From NCBI RefSeq assembly GCF_023242365.1, contig NZ_JALLIX010000030.1, positions 1 to 64,000 of the forward strand: 64,000 bases of DNA, in the 5' to 3' direction. The notes under the pieces are model-generated. The model saw only the letters and a list, made by a program, of their open reading frames with translations, did no database searches and was not told the DNA's origin. Positions 26,084-34,205 of the stretch are shown piece by piece; positions within the stretch are counted from its first letter, which is position 1, and every line of letters begins with the position of its first letter. The position numbers and the translations under genes were made by a program. This stretch comes from Pseudomonas sp. MWU13-2100. GTDB taxonomy: Bacteria > Pseudomonadota > Gammaproteobacteria > Pseudomonadales > Pseudomonadaceae.

Positions 26084-26914
26084 TTAAGCCGAGGCCGCGC
26101 GCCGCTGAACAAACCGATCCACATACTCATCCGCCGGCGAATGGAGGATCTCCTTCGGCGTGCCGACCTGGATCAACTTGCCGTCCTTGAGAATCGCGAT
26201 GCGATTACCGATCCGCACCGCTTCATCCAGGTCATGGGTGATAAACACGATGGTCTTGTGCAAGGTCTTCTGCAGCTCCAGCAACTGATCCTGCATCTCG
26301 GCCCGGATCAACGGATCCAGGGCGCTGAACGCCTCATCCATCAGAATGATGTCGGTGTCCGCCGCCAAGGCCCGGGCCAGGCCCACACGCTGGCGCATAC
26401 CGCCCGACAGCTGGTGCGGGTACTTGTTCTCGTAGCCCTTCAGGCCCACGGTATTGATCCAGTGCAAGGCGCGCTCGGCGCAGACTTCCTTGCTCTCGCC
26501 ACGGACCTTGAGGCCATAGGCGACGTTTTCCTGCACGGTCTTGTGGGGCAACAGACCGAAGCTCTGGAACACCATGCTGATCTTGTGCCGGCGAAATTCG
26601 CGCAACGCCTCCATGTCGAGCTGGAGGATGTCCACGCCGTCCACCAGAATCGCGCCGCTGGTCGGGTCGATCAGGCGGTTGAAGTGACGCACCAGGGTCG
26701 ACTTGCCGGAACCGGACAGGCCCATGATCACGAAAATCTCGCCGGTACTGACACTCAGCGACAGGTCGTTGACCCCGATCACGCAACCGGTCTCGGCCAG
26801 CACCTGATCCTTGGTCTTGCCCTGGCGAATCAGGTTCATCGCGTCCTTCTCGCGGGAACCGAAAATCTTGAAGACGTTCTTGACTTCGATCTTGCTGACG
26901 ACGGCCTCGCTCAT
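26084..26914 (-). CDS. hutV: ABC transporter ATPase HutV (glycine-betaine/proline type)
   Basis: ATP-binding subunit of the quaternary-amine/histidine uptake class (276 residues). Walker A is GLSGSGKST, the signature is LSGGMRQRVGLARAL, Walker B is IILMDEAFSALDP, and the switch His lies in FITHDLDEAVR. The family's extra N-terminal segment (KVFKIFGSREKDAMNLIRQG) is present. The two C-terminal CBS domains of some betaine ATPases are missing; after HSPADEYVDRFVQRR the protein ends. The start overlaps the hutW stop by four bases. Histidine as substrate is inferred from the hut context. Confidence 0.92.
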   Translation of the reverse strand: MSEAVVSKIEVKNVFKIFGSREKDAMNLIRQGKTKDQVLAETGCVIGVNDLSLSVSTGEIFVIMGLSGSGKSTLVRHFNRLIDPTSGAILVDGVDILQLDMEALREFRRHKISMVFQSFGLLPHKTVQENVAYGLKVRGESKEVCAERALHWINTVGLKGYENKYPHQLSGGMRQRVGLARALAADTDIILMDEAFSALDPLIRAEMQDQLLELQKTLHKTIVFITHDLDEAVRIGNRIAILKDGKLIQVGTPKEILHSPADEYVDRFVQRRAASA

Positions 26915-27762
26915 TTGCTCACCTCATGGCGTGGACGCCCATAGGCCTGGGTGATGCGGTCGATCACCACCGCGAGAATCACGATCGCCAGGCCCGCTTC
27001 CAGGCCACGCCCGACGTTCAGGGTCTGGATCCCCACCAGCACGTCTTCGCCTAAACCACGGGCGCCGATCATCGAGGCGATCACTACCATCGACAGCGCC
27101 ATCATGGTGGTCTGGTTGATCCCGGCCATGATGCTTGGCAGGGCCAGCGGCAGTTGCACGCCGAACAGTTGCTGCCAGCGGTTGGCGCCAAAGGCGTTGA
27201 TCGCTTCCATCACCTCGCCGTCGACCTGGCGGATGCCCAGGTCGGTCAAGCGGATCAGCGGCGGCGCCGCGTAGATCACCGTGGCGAAGATCGCCGGGAC
27301 CTTGCCCAGGCCAAACAGCATCAGCACCGGAATCAGGTACACGAAGCTGGGCATGGTCTGCATGATGTCCAGCAGCGGCATCAGCACCGAACGCAAGCGG
27401 TTGCTGCGCGCCGAAAGAATGCCCAGGGGAATGCCGATCAGCACCGAGATCAGGGTGGCCACCAACATCAGCGCCAGGGTCTGCATCAGCTTGTCCCACA
27501 GGCCAACCGCGCCCACCAGGAACAACAGGCCGACGATCACCAGCGTCGTCACCCACTTGCGGGTGGCGTGCCAGGCAATGCCGCCGACAATAGCCAGCAT
27601 CAGCCACCAGGGCGCCAGGCGCAGCAGGCTTTCCAGGTTGACGATGGCCCACAGCAGGGTGTCGGAGATCTGGCGGAACACATCACCGTAGTTGGTCACC
27701 AGTGCATCGACCCAACTGTTGACCCAGTCGGCGATGGAAAATGTGAAACGTTCGGGAAACAT
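26911..27762 (-). CDS. hutW: ABC transporter permease HutW
   Basis: Membrane subunit with five to six helices (283 residues), resembling ProW. The cytoplasmic coupling loop is DLGIRQVDGEVMEAINAFGA, followed by the Q-loop partner region LFGVQLPLALPSIMAGIN. It pairs with HutV (overlapping genes) and the periplasmic HutX. Confidence 0.92.
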   Translation of the reverse strand: MFPERFTFSIADWVNSWVDALVTNYGDVFRQISDTLLWAIVNLESLLRLAPWWLMLAIVGGIAWHATRKWVTTLVIVGLLFLVGAVGLWDKLMQTLALMLVATLISVLIGIPLGILSARSNRLRSVLMPLLDIMQTMPSFVYLIPVLMLFGLGKVPAIFATVIYAAPPLIRLTDLGIRQVDGEVMEAINAFGANRWQQLFGVQLPLALPSIMAGINQTTMMALSMVVIASMIGARGLGEDVLVGIQTLNVGRGLEAGLAIVILAVVIDRITQAYGRPRHEVSK

Positions 27763-27833
27763 TGGAAACTCTCGATCAAGTGGTTGTGGCGAACTTCCCG
27801 GCCAGCCTCTCGGTTAGCCGGGAGGTAGTCGAC

Positions 27834-28802
27834 CTACAGAGCCGCGTTGATTTTCCTGGCAGCGTCAGCGCTGACCCACGCCTGCCAGACCTCAGGGTGT
27901 TCCTTGAGGAAGATTTTCGCCAGTTTCGGCGATTCGATCCGTTCCCGGGTCATGCGAGCCAGGTTCTGGTTCAACAGATCGATGGGCAGGTTAGCCTTTT
28001 CCAGTACGGCGACGAGCTCGGGCGCTTGCTCGTGGAAGGCCTTGGACAGACCGACCTTGATGCTCACTCTCTTGTCGACACCGGGTTTTTCCTGCAGTTT
28101 CACCAGGTCGACCTGCCCCATCAGGGGCGTCGGCGACCAGTAGTAGAATAGAATCGGCTCGCCACGCTTGTAGCTCGACAGCACGGCGGCCTCCAGTGCC
28201 GGACCGGTTCCGGGGCGAAAGTTGGTATAGGATTTTTCCAGACCGTAGCTTTTCAGCATCTCGCTGTTTTCCAGCTCGCAGGTCCAGCCGGCCGGGCAGT
28301 TGTAGAAGCGGCCTTTGCTCGGTTCTTCCGGGTCCTTGAACAACACGGCGTATTTGCTCAGGTCGACGATGTGCTTCAGGTCCGGCGCCAAGGCCTTGAG
28401 GTTGCGCTTGGCGTCGCCTTCGACCACATAGCGCGGCACGTACCAGCCTTCGACCGCCCCCACCACCGGGGCGCCGACCCCGACGACGTTGCCGGCTTTT
28501 TCAGCCTTGTTCCAGACTTCGCTGCGGCCGACCCACTCCTCGGCGAAGATCTGGATATCGTTGCTGCTCAGGGCGTTTTCCATGGTGATGGAATTACCCG
28601 GCAGGCTGTCGGTCTTGCAGTCGTAACCCTTTTCCAGCACGAATTGCAGCACGTCGGTCAAGAGCATGCCGCTTGCCCAATTCAACCCCGCGAACCTCAC
28701 CGGTTTTCCGGACTCGCACCAGCCGGCGGCCTGGCTTGCGCCGGCCGCGACCAACAGGCCCAGGGACAGCGCCGTGGTCAGCAGGGTCTTGGTCATCTTC
28801 AT
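27834..28802 (-). CDS. hutX: ABC transporter periplasmic binding protein HutX
   Basis: Substrate-binding subunit of 322 residues with signal peptide MKMTKTLLTTALSLGLLVAA and cleavage near SQA-AGWC. The OpuAC/ProX-like domain shows KPVRFAGLNWASGMLLTD, QIFAEEWVGRSEVW and KRGEPILFYYWSPTPLMGQ. The aromatic residues in the last two segments are typical of pockets that hold cationic or quaternary amines. Histidine is the likely ligand from context. Four Cys in the mature chain could form two disulfides. Start at 28802 has GGAG nine bases before it. Confidence 0.9.
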   Translation of the reverse strand: MKMTKTLLTTALSLGLLVAAGASQAAGWCESGKPVRFAGLNWASGMLLTDVLQFVLEKGYDCKTDSLPGNSITMENALSSNDIQIFAEEWVGRSEVWNKAEKAGNVVGVGAPVVGAVEGWYVPRYVVEGDAKRNLKALAPDLKHIVDLSKYAVLFKDPEEPSKGRFYNCPAGWTCELENSEMLKSYGLEKSYTNFRPGTGPALEAAVLSSYKRGEPILFYYWSPTPLMGQVDLVKLQEKPGVDKRVSIKVGLSKAFHEQAPELVAVLEKANLPIDLLNQNLARMTRERIESPKLAKIFLKEHPEVWQAWVSADAARKINAAL

Positions 28803-28918
28803 ACTGTGCCGCTCCAAATCATAAAAGGGTTAACGCCGCTCAAGAGGCTGGCGGCCCGGGTTGGCCTGCAAGCAGGCCGTGTCCACGCTCACCCGCGTGG
28901 ACGCCCGGCTGCAACCGA

Positions 28919-30388
28919 CTAGTTCGACGCCGGCTGCACACGACCACGGGGTTGCGCCGGCGCTTCGACGCTCGACTCTACCGGCAGGATCAGACGATCA
29001 GGAATTGCCCCATGCCACTTCTTCGCTGCGACGTAGTACAACGCCGCCGGCACCACCAGGCCGATGATCCAGGAGATATCGGTATCGCCCAGGCCCGCCA
29101 CCAGGGAACCGGTATAGAACTGGGTGTTGATAAACGGCATCTGGATCAGCACGCCGAACACATAGATGCTGATGCCCAGGATGTTCCAGCCGCCGTAGCG
29201 CGCCTTGGGATCAGACAGTGCGGGAATGTCGTAGCGTTCCTTGGTGATGCAGTAGAAGTCCACCAGGTTGATCGCGCTCCAGGGCGTGAAGAACGCCAGC
29301 AGGAACAGGATGAAGGAGGAGAATTCCTTGAGGAATGAATCCTTGCCCAGCAGCGCCAGGGCCGCGGACACGCTGACCATGATGAAGATGTACAGCAGGC
29401 GCACACCACTGGAGATATGCCGGTTGCCACGGAAACCGCTGATGATGGTGGCGATCGACATGAAGCTGCCATAGGCGTTCAGGGTAGTGACCGTCACCTT
29501 GCCGAAAGCCACGGCGAAGTACAGCGCCGCCGCGACCGCGCCAGTACCGCCGAGGCTGACGATGAACGAGACTTCGTGGTGGGAGAACTGCGAGCCGGCC
29601 AGGGCGGCGGCGAATACGCCAAAGACCATGGATGCCTGTGCGCCGATCACCGAACCCAGGCCCACGGCCCAGAAGGTTTTCACCGGCGAAGTGCTGCGCG
29701 GCAGATAACGCGAGTAATCCGCCACATAAGGCCCGAACGCGATCTGCCAGGACGCCGACAAGGACATCGCCAACAGGAAACTCGCCAGGGAGAAATGCTT
29801 GTTGCCGAGCAAGGCCGAGATATCGTTGCCGGCCAACAGTTTGTAGAACAGATAGATGAAGGCCACCACCCCGAGCACGCTGGCGATCCGGCCGATGCCG
29901 TGGATCACCCGGTAACCGAAGATGGTGCAGACCAGGATGCTGGCCGCGAACAACACGATGCCGACCCAGTCTTCCACATGCAGCAGCTGCGCCACCGCCT
30001 GCCCGGCCAGCAACGAACCGCTGGCCGAAAAGCCGATGTACATCAGGCATACCAGTACCAATGGGATCACCGCCCCATAGACGCCGAACTGCACTCGACT
30101 GGAAATCATCTGCGGCAGGCCCAGTTGCGGACCTTGCGCGGCGTGCAGTGCCATGACCCCACCGCCGATCAGTTGCCCGATCAGCAGGCCGATCAACGAC
30201 CAGTAGACATCACCGCCGAGCACGACCGCCAAGGCGCCGGTGACAATCGCGGTGATTTGCAGGTTGGCACCCAACCACAGGGTGAACTGACTGAGTAGAC
30301 GACCGTGTCTTTCCGCTTCCGGGATGTAGTCGATCGAACGCCTTTCGATCAACGGTTTGTGGCTTGCACGATCATTTGACGCAGACAT
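28919..30388 (-). CDS. hutTu: Cytosine/purine permease-family transporter, probable urocanate transporter
   Basis: NCS1-type permease with about 12 membrane segments (489 residues). The N-terminus ERRSIDYIPEAERHGR and LWLGANLQITAIVTGAL are family signatures. This position, between hutU and hutX, is held in P. fluorescens SBW25 by the urocanate transporter called hutTu, from which I take the name. Substrate is not readable from sequence. AGAGG precedes the start. It ends with a Pro-rich cytoplasmic tail. Confidence 0.85.
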   Translation of the reverse strand: MSASNDRASHKPLIERRSIDYIPEAERHGRLLSQFTLWLGANLQITAIVTGALAVVLGGDVYWSLIGLLIGQLIGGGVMALHAAQGPQLGLPQMISSRVQFGVYGAVIPLVLVCLMYIGFSASGSLLAGQAVAQLLHVEDWVGIVLFAASILVCTIFGYRVIHGIGRIASVLGVVAFIYLFYKLLAGNDISALLGNKHFSLASFLLAMSLSASWQIAFGPYVADYSRYLPRSTSPVKTFWAVGLGSVIGAQASMVFGVFAAALAGSQFSHHEVSFIVSLGGTGAVAAALYFAVAFGKVTVTTLNAYGSFMSIATIISGFRGNRHISSGVRLLYIFIMVSVSAALALLGKDSFLKEFSSFILFLLAFFTPWSAINLVDFYCITKERYDIPALSDPKARYGGWNILGISIYVFGVLIQMPFINTQFYTGSLVAGLGDTDISWIIGLVVPAALYYVAAKKWHGAIPDRLILPVESSVEAPAQPRGRVQPASN

Positions 30389-30460
30389 TGTTCAACCTCT
30401 GTGGATTGTTTTCGTTAGGTGCACAGCGTTTGTGAAACATGCTCCAGGTGAAACACCCTT

Positions 30461-30554
30461 CCCGTGGGAGCAGGAGGTCCGGTCTCCCGGTTTTCCCGCA
30501 AAGCTCCTGGCACACTTGAGGGCCTCTTCGCGAGCAAGCTCTGCTCCCACGGGA
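30461..30554. repeat. Diverged REP pair between hutU and the permease gene
   Basis: Arms CCCGTGGGAGCAGGAGGTCC and GGCCTCTTCGCGAGCAAGCT CTGCTCCCACGGG are related to the REP core but changed at matching positions, so the outer pairing (CCCGTGGGAGCAG/CTGCTCCCACGGG) is kept. It lies in the hutU-hutTu gap. Confidence 0.8.
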
Positions 30555-30583
30555 CAGCGTCCATCGGTGATTTGCGCGATCCC

Positions 30584-32284
30584 TTATCGACCGGTGATCA
30601 TCGGCAGGTTCAGGCCCTGCTCTTTCGCGCAGTCGATGGCGATCTGGTAACCGGCATCGGCGTGACGCATGACCCCCGTCGCCGGGTCGTTGTGCAGGAC
30701 GCGAGCGATACGCTCGGCCGCTTCGTCGGTACCATCGCAGACGATGACCATGCCCGAGTGCTGGGAGAAGCCCATGCCGACGCCGCCGCCGTGGTGCAGG
30801 GACACCCAGGTCGCGCCGCTGGCGGTGTTGAGCAAGGCGTTGAGCAGTGGCCAGTCGGACACGGCATCGGAACCGTCCCGCATCGATTCGGTTTCACGGT
30901 TCGGGCTGGCCACGGAACCGGAGTCCAGGTGGTCGCGACCGATCACGATCGGCGCCGACAGCTCGCCGCTGCGGACCATTTCGTTGAACGCCAGGCCGAG
31001 CTTGGCGCGCAGACCCAGGCCAACCCAGCAGATACGCGCCGGCAGACCCTGGAAGCTGATGCGCTCGCGGGCCATGTCCAGCCAGTTGTGCAGGTGGGCG
31101 TCGTCCGGGATCAGTTCCTTGACCTTGGCGTCGGTCTTGTAGATGTCCTGCGGGTCGCCCGACAGCGCAGCCCAGCGGAACGGACCGATGCCACGGCAGA
31201 ACAGCGGACGGATGTAAGCCGGGACGAAACCTGGGAAATCAAATGCGTTTTCCACGCCTTCTTCCTGGGCCATCTGACGGATGTTGTTGCCGTAGTCGAA
31301 AGTCGGGATGCCTTGCTTCTGGAAGTCGAGCATGGCCTTGACGTGCACGGCCATCGAGGCCTTGGCGGCCTTCACCACCACGGCGGGTTCAGTGATGGCG
31401 CGGGCGCGGTACTCTTCCCAGGTCCAACCGGCCGGCAGGTAGCCGTTGAGCGGGTCGTGGGCGCTGGTCTGGTCGGTGACCATGTCCGGACGTACGCCGC
31501 GCTTGACCAGTTCCGGGAGGATTTCAGCGGCGTTGCCGAGCAGGGCGACGGAAATTGCCTTGCCTTCCTTGGTGTACTTGGCAATACGCGCCAGAGCGTC
31601 GTCGAGGTCGGTGGCTTGCTCATCGACATAACGGCTGTTCAAGCGGAAATCGATGCTGACCTGCTGGCATTCGATGTTCAGCGAGCAGGCCCCGGCCAGA
31701 GTCGCGGCCAGCGGTTGCGCACCGCCCATGCCGCCGAGGCCCGCGGTCAGGACCCAACGCCCCTTGAGGTTGTTGTCGTAGTGCTGGCGACCGGCTTCGA
31801 CGAAGGTTTCGTAGGTGCCCTGGACGATGCCCTGGCTGCCGATGTAGATCCAGCTACCGGCGGTCATCTGGCCGTACATGGCCAGGCCTTTGGCGTCGAG
31901 TTCGTTGAAGTGTTCCCAATTCGCCCAGTGTGGCACCAGGTTGGAGTTGGCGATCAGCACGCGCGGGGCGTTGCTGTGGGTCTTGAACACGCCGACCGGC
32001 TTGCCGGATTGCACCAGCAGGGTCTCGTCGTCATTCAGGTTGGTCAGGCTCTCGACGATCTTGTCATAGCACTCCCAGTTCCGCGCGGCCCGGCCGATAC
32101 CGCCGTAGACCACCAGTTCCTTGGGGTTCTCGGCCACTTCCGGGTCGAGATTGTTCATCAGCATCCGCAGCGGCGCTTCGGTCAGCCAGCTTTTCGCGGT
32201 CAGCTTGTTGCCACGGGCGGCACGGATTTCGACGTCACGGCGCTTGGTAAAAGTGGCGGTAGGTTTCTGGGTATTCTCAGTCAC
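30584..32284 (-). CDS. hutU: Urocanate hydratase HutU
   Basis: Second step of histidine degradation: urocanate to imidazolone propionate, with tightly bound NAD (566 residues). Conserved segments include LVYGGIGRAARNWE, LTAGLGGMGGAQPL (NAD-binding) and PLFCRGIGPFRWAALSGDP with the active-site Cys. The start is GTG at 32284 (VTENTQKPT), with GAGGAG seven to eight bases upstream. It is the first gene of the long hut unit, about 140 bases downstream of a sigma-54-type promoter overlapped by a HutC-type operator. Confidence 0.97.
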   Translation of the reverse strand: MTENTQKPTATFTKRRDVEIRAARGNKLTAKSWLTEAPLRMLMNNLDPEVAENPKELVVYGGIGRAARNWECYDKIVESLTNLNDDETLLVQSGKPVGVFKTHSNAPRVLIANSNLVPHWANWEHFNELDAKGLAMYGQMTAGSWIYIGSQGIVQGTYETFVEAGRQHYDNNLKGRWVLTAGLGGMGGAQPLAATLAGACSLNIECQQVSIDFRLNSRYVDEQATDLDDALARIAKYTKEGKAISVALLGNAAEILPELVKRGVRPDMVTDQTSAHDPLNGYLPAGWTWEEYRARAITEPAVVVKAAKASMAVHVKAMLDFQKQGIPTFDYGNNIRQMAQEEGVENAFDFPGFVPAYIRPLFCRGIGPFRWAALSGDPQDIYKTDAKVKELIPDDAHLHNWLDMARERISFQGLPARICWVGLGLRAKLGLAFNEMVRSGELSAPIVIGRDHLDSGSVASPNRETESMRDGSDAVSDWPLLNALLNTASGATWVSLHHGGGVGMGFSQHSGMVIVCDGTDEAAERIARVLHNDPATGVMRHADAGYQIAIDCAKEQGLNLPMITGR

Positions 32285-32418
32285 GAAATAACTCCTCTGC
32301 GATCGTCCAAACCAGCCCAGGCAACGGGCGAGCAAGCCTGTGGGGGAAGGCCCCGGCACAAGCGGAAATTAGGGGCGGTGCGCCGATCTCCCTGATGACT
32401 CATACGCACACATCTTTA

Positions 32419-32432
32419 CTTGTACATACAAG
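32419..32432. promoter_or_regulatory. HutC operator before hutU
   Basis: Perfect palindrome CTTGTACATACAAG, matching TGTA-N2-TACA, the core reported for HutC-family repressors. It covers the expected transcription start (about 32426) of the sigma-54 promoter just upstream, where a bound repressor would block open-complex formation. Urocanate is the known HutC inducer. Confidence 0.85.
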
Positions 32433-32437
32433 CATAT

Positions 32438-32452
32438 GCAATCGAACGGCCA
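32438..32452 (-). promoter_or_regulatory. Sigma-54 promoter of hutU
   Basis: Read on the - strand: TTGGCCGTTCGATTGCAT. It has TGGC and TTGC with the spacing of the -24/-12 consensus TGGCACG-N4-TTGC (15 bases in total); the bases after TGGC differ. It agrees with reports that hutU of P. fluorescens depends on RpoN with CbrB or NtrC as activator. Confidence 0.75.
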
Positions 32453-32564
32453 ACTTGCAAATTGCGAGTCGAAGAATTTTTCAGAATAGCCCGCAGGGCT
32501 TGTGGGGCGGGGCTTTCGGCAAGAAATGAAATTGTAGGAGGATGACAGGCTGCAGGTAGGAAGC

Positions 32565-32610
32565 TGTTACCGACGCGGAGATTTGCGCCATGTTGGGGCG
32601 TTCGGTAACA
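32565..32610. promoter_or_regulatory. Candidate enhancer palindrome, CbrB-like
   Basis: Perfect 9-base arms TGTTACCGA (32565) and TCGGTAACA (32602) separated by 28 bases. The centre lies about 160 bases upstream of the expected hutU start, a usual enhancer distance for sigma-54 activators. GTTAC/GTAAC half-sites are what I recall for CbrB targets; assignment to CbrB is inference. Confidence 0.6.
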
Positions 32611-32655
32611 AAAATGGGGCGGGGGTGGATGCACCGTTCTTGTGGCGAGCGTAAC

Positions 32656-32730
32656 TGTGGGAGCGGTGCTTGCCCGCGAAGCTTTTAGCGACCTCAAGGG
32701 CCTCTTCGCGAGCAAGCTCTGCTCCCACAG
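32656..32730. repeat. REP pair downstream of hutD
   Basis: Inverted arms TGTGGGAGCGGTGCTTGCCC and GCAAGCTCTGCTCCCACAG at 32656 and 32712. The element separates the hutCD transcript end from the hutU control region. Confidence 0.88.
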
Positions 32731-32775
32731 GAACCGCGCTCGGCTTAGCTAAACAGCATTCTGCTCACCCACCTG

Positions 32776-33354
32776 TCAGGCGGGCGTCAGCTCGATCACA
32801 CAACAACGTCCGGTCAGCGCCACTTCCAGCAACCCGGCGTTACCCTCCAGTTGCAGGCAGTCATGCCGCCCCAGCACTTCATAGCGGCTGTTACCCAGGC
32901 CGACATGCAATTGTTCGCTGATACTGAAGATCAACAGCACCGTCGCCGAACTGAAAAAACGCTTGGGTGGCGCACTATTGAGCCACTGCAATCGCGCGCT
33001 GTAGCGATCCGGCGCATAGATCAGGTTGAAGTCGCGGATCGCCCCATCGATCAGGGTGCAACTCACCTGGCTCGCGCCACTGAAGGCAAACGGGTCCAGC
33101 GCCAGCAAGGCCCGCGTACGCTGGCCATCCACCTGCAAGGTCATGCCCGCGCCTTCCAACACGGTAATGATCCGCTCATAGCCGGCAAAGGTGGAAAACC
33201 CGCCCGACTCGCCGATATCGGCAATCGACAGGCGCCAGCCGAAGCCGTCCAGGCCTTCGCCCGCGTCCCGGGTGATTTCCTCGGTGCTGCCGCCGCCGTT
33301 CTTCCACGGCATGCGCGGGTAATCCGCCGCGCGCAAGACTTTCAACTGACTCAT
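32776..33354 (-). CDS. hutD: HutD/Ves family protein
   Basis: A 192-residue cupin-like protein beginning MSQLKVLRAADYPRMPWKNG, the HutD signature, followed by STEEITRD and SIADIGESGGFSTFAGYER. HutD is conserved in pseudomonad hut loci and is thought to limit or buffer hut expression, perhaps by binding a pathway intermediate; its mechanism is not settled. It overlaps the hutC stop by four bases, so repressor and HutD are co-translated. Confidence 0.93.
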   Translation of the reverse strand: MSQLKVLRAADYPRMPWKNGGGSTEEITRDAGEGLDGFGWRLSIADIGESGGFSTFAGYERIITVLEGAGMTLQVDGQRTRALLALDPFAFSGASQVSCTLIDGAIRDFNLIYAPDRYSARLQWLNSAPPKRFFSSATVLLIFSISEQLHVGLGNSRYEVLGRHDCLQLEGNAGLLEVALTGRCCVIELTPA

Positions 33355-34100
33355 TTGCTAAAGCGTCCTTCCAGACGATGACGGGAACCGGGGTGGATCA
33401 GGCGCGCGGCGGTCACCGGCTGGCGACCGGACCAGGTCCGGCGGCGAATCAGCAGGCATGGTTCGCCCGGCTCGATCTGCAACAACTTGCACTCTTCAGC
33501 CTCGGCGAGGATCGCTTCGACCACATGCTCGCCCTCTGTCAGCGGAGCGACCTGGGACAGATAGGCATACGGCGTCTGCAGGGTGAAATCCTGCTTGAGG
33601 TAGTCCGGCGCCACCAGCGCATTGACGAAGCGATCCTCGATCTGCACCGGGATATCGTTCTCGAAATGCACGATCAGCGAGTGGAACACCTTCTGCCCTT
33701 CACGCATGTCCAGGGCCACGGCCCGCTCGGAGCCGGCGGCCTCTTCACCGAGGGTGATGATCTTGCAGGTGTGCCGGTGGCCGCGCGAGGCGATCTCGTC
33801 GGCGATGTTATGCACTTCGAACAACGCCGACTGGCTCTTCGGCTCGGCGACGAAGGTGCCGACACCCTGCATGCGCACCAGCAGGCCTTCGGCGGTCATT
33901 TCCCGCAGGGCCCGGTTGATGGTCATGCGGCTGTAGCCCAACTGCTCCACCAGCTCGCTCTCGGACGGCACGCGGTAGTGCGGCGGCCAGTTTCCGCTGT
34001 CGATCTGCTGGCTGATCATCTGTTTGACGCGGGCGTATAGCGGCGCCGGACTGTCGCCCATATGGGCAGCCAGCGAGTGGTTGGCAGGCGGAGTCGGCAC
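33351..34100 (-). CDS. hutC: Histidine utilisation repressor HutC (GntR family)
   Basis: Urocanate-responsive repressor (249 residues). The N-terminal winged helix-turn-helix is at about 20-85, with the recognition region SESELVEQLGYSRMTINRAL. The C-terminal UTRA ligand domain has VHFENDIPVQIEDRFVN and EPCLLIRRRTWS. The start is a GTG at 34100 (VPTPPANHS) with AAGGA about eight bases upstream; an internal ATG at codon 14 also fits the domain boundary. It faces hutF across a 105-base gap that holds a HutC-type site, so it probably regulates itself and hutF. Confidence 0.95.
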   Translation of the reverse strand: MPTPPANHSLAAHMGDSPAPLYARVKQMISQQIDSGNWPPHYRVPSESELVEQLGYSRMTINRALREMTAEGLLVRMQGVGTFVAEPKSQSALFEVHNIADEIASRGHRHTCKIITLGEEAAGSERAVALDMREGQKVFHSLIVHFENDIPVQIEDRFVNALVAPDYLKQDFTLQTPYAYLSQVAPLTEGEHVVEAILAEAEECKLLQIEPGEPCLLIRRRTWSGRQPVTAARLIHPGSRHRLEGRFSK

Positions 34101-34169
34101 GGGAAATCCTTGTTCGAGTCAAAGATGGCTAGCTTGCCGGAGTTTACCGGGCACGCAAACGTCTGTATA

Positions 34170-34179
34170 TGTATATACA
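34170..34179. promoter_or_regulatory. HutC operator in the hutC-hutF gap
   Basis: TGTATATACA is a perfect TGTA-N2-TACA palindrome, overlapped on its left by a second TGTA (34164). It lies 27 bases before the hutF start and 70 bases before hutC, placed to control both. Confidence 0.8.
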
Positions 34180-34205
34180 AATAACACACGATGGGGTGCT
34201 GAACC

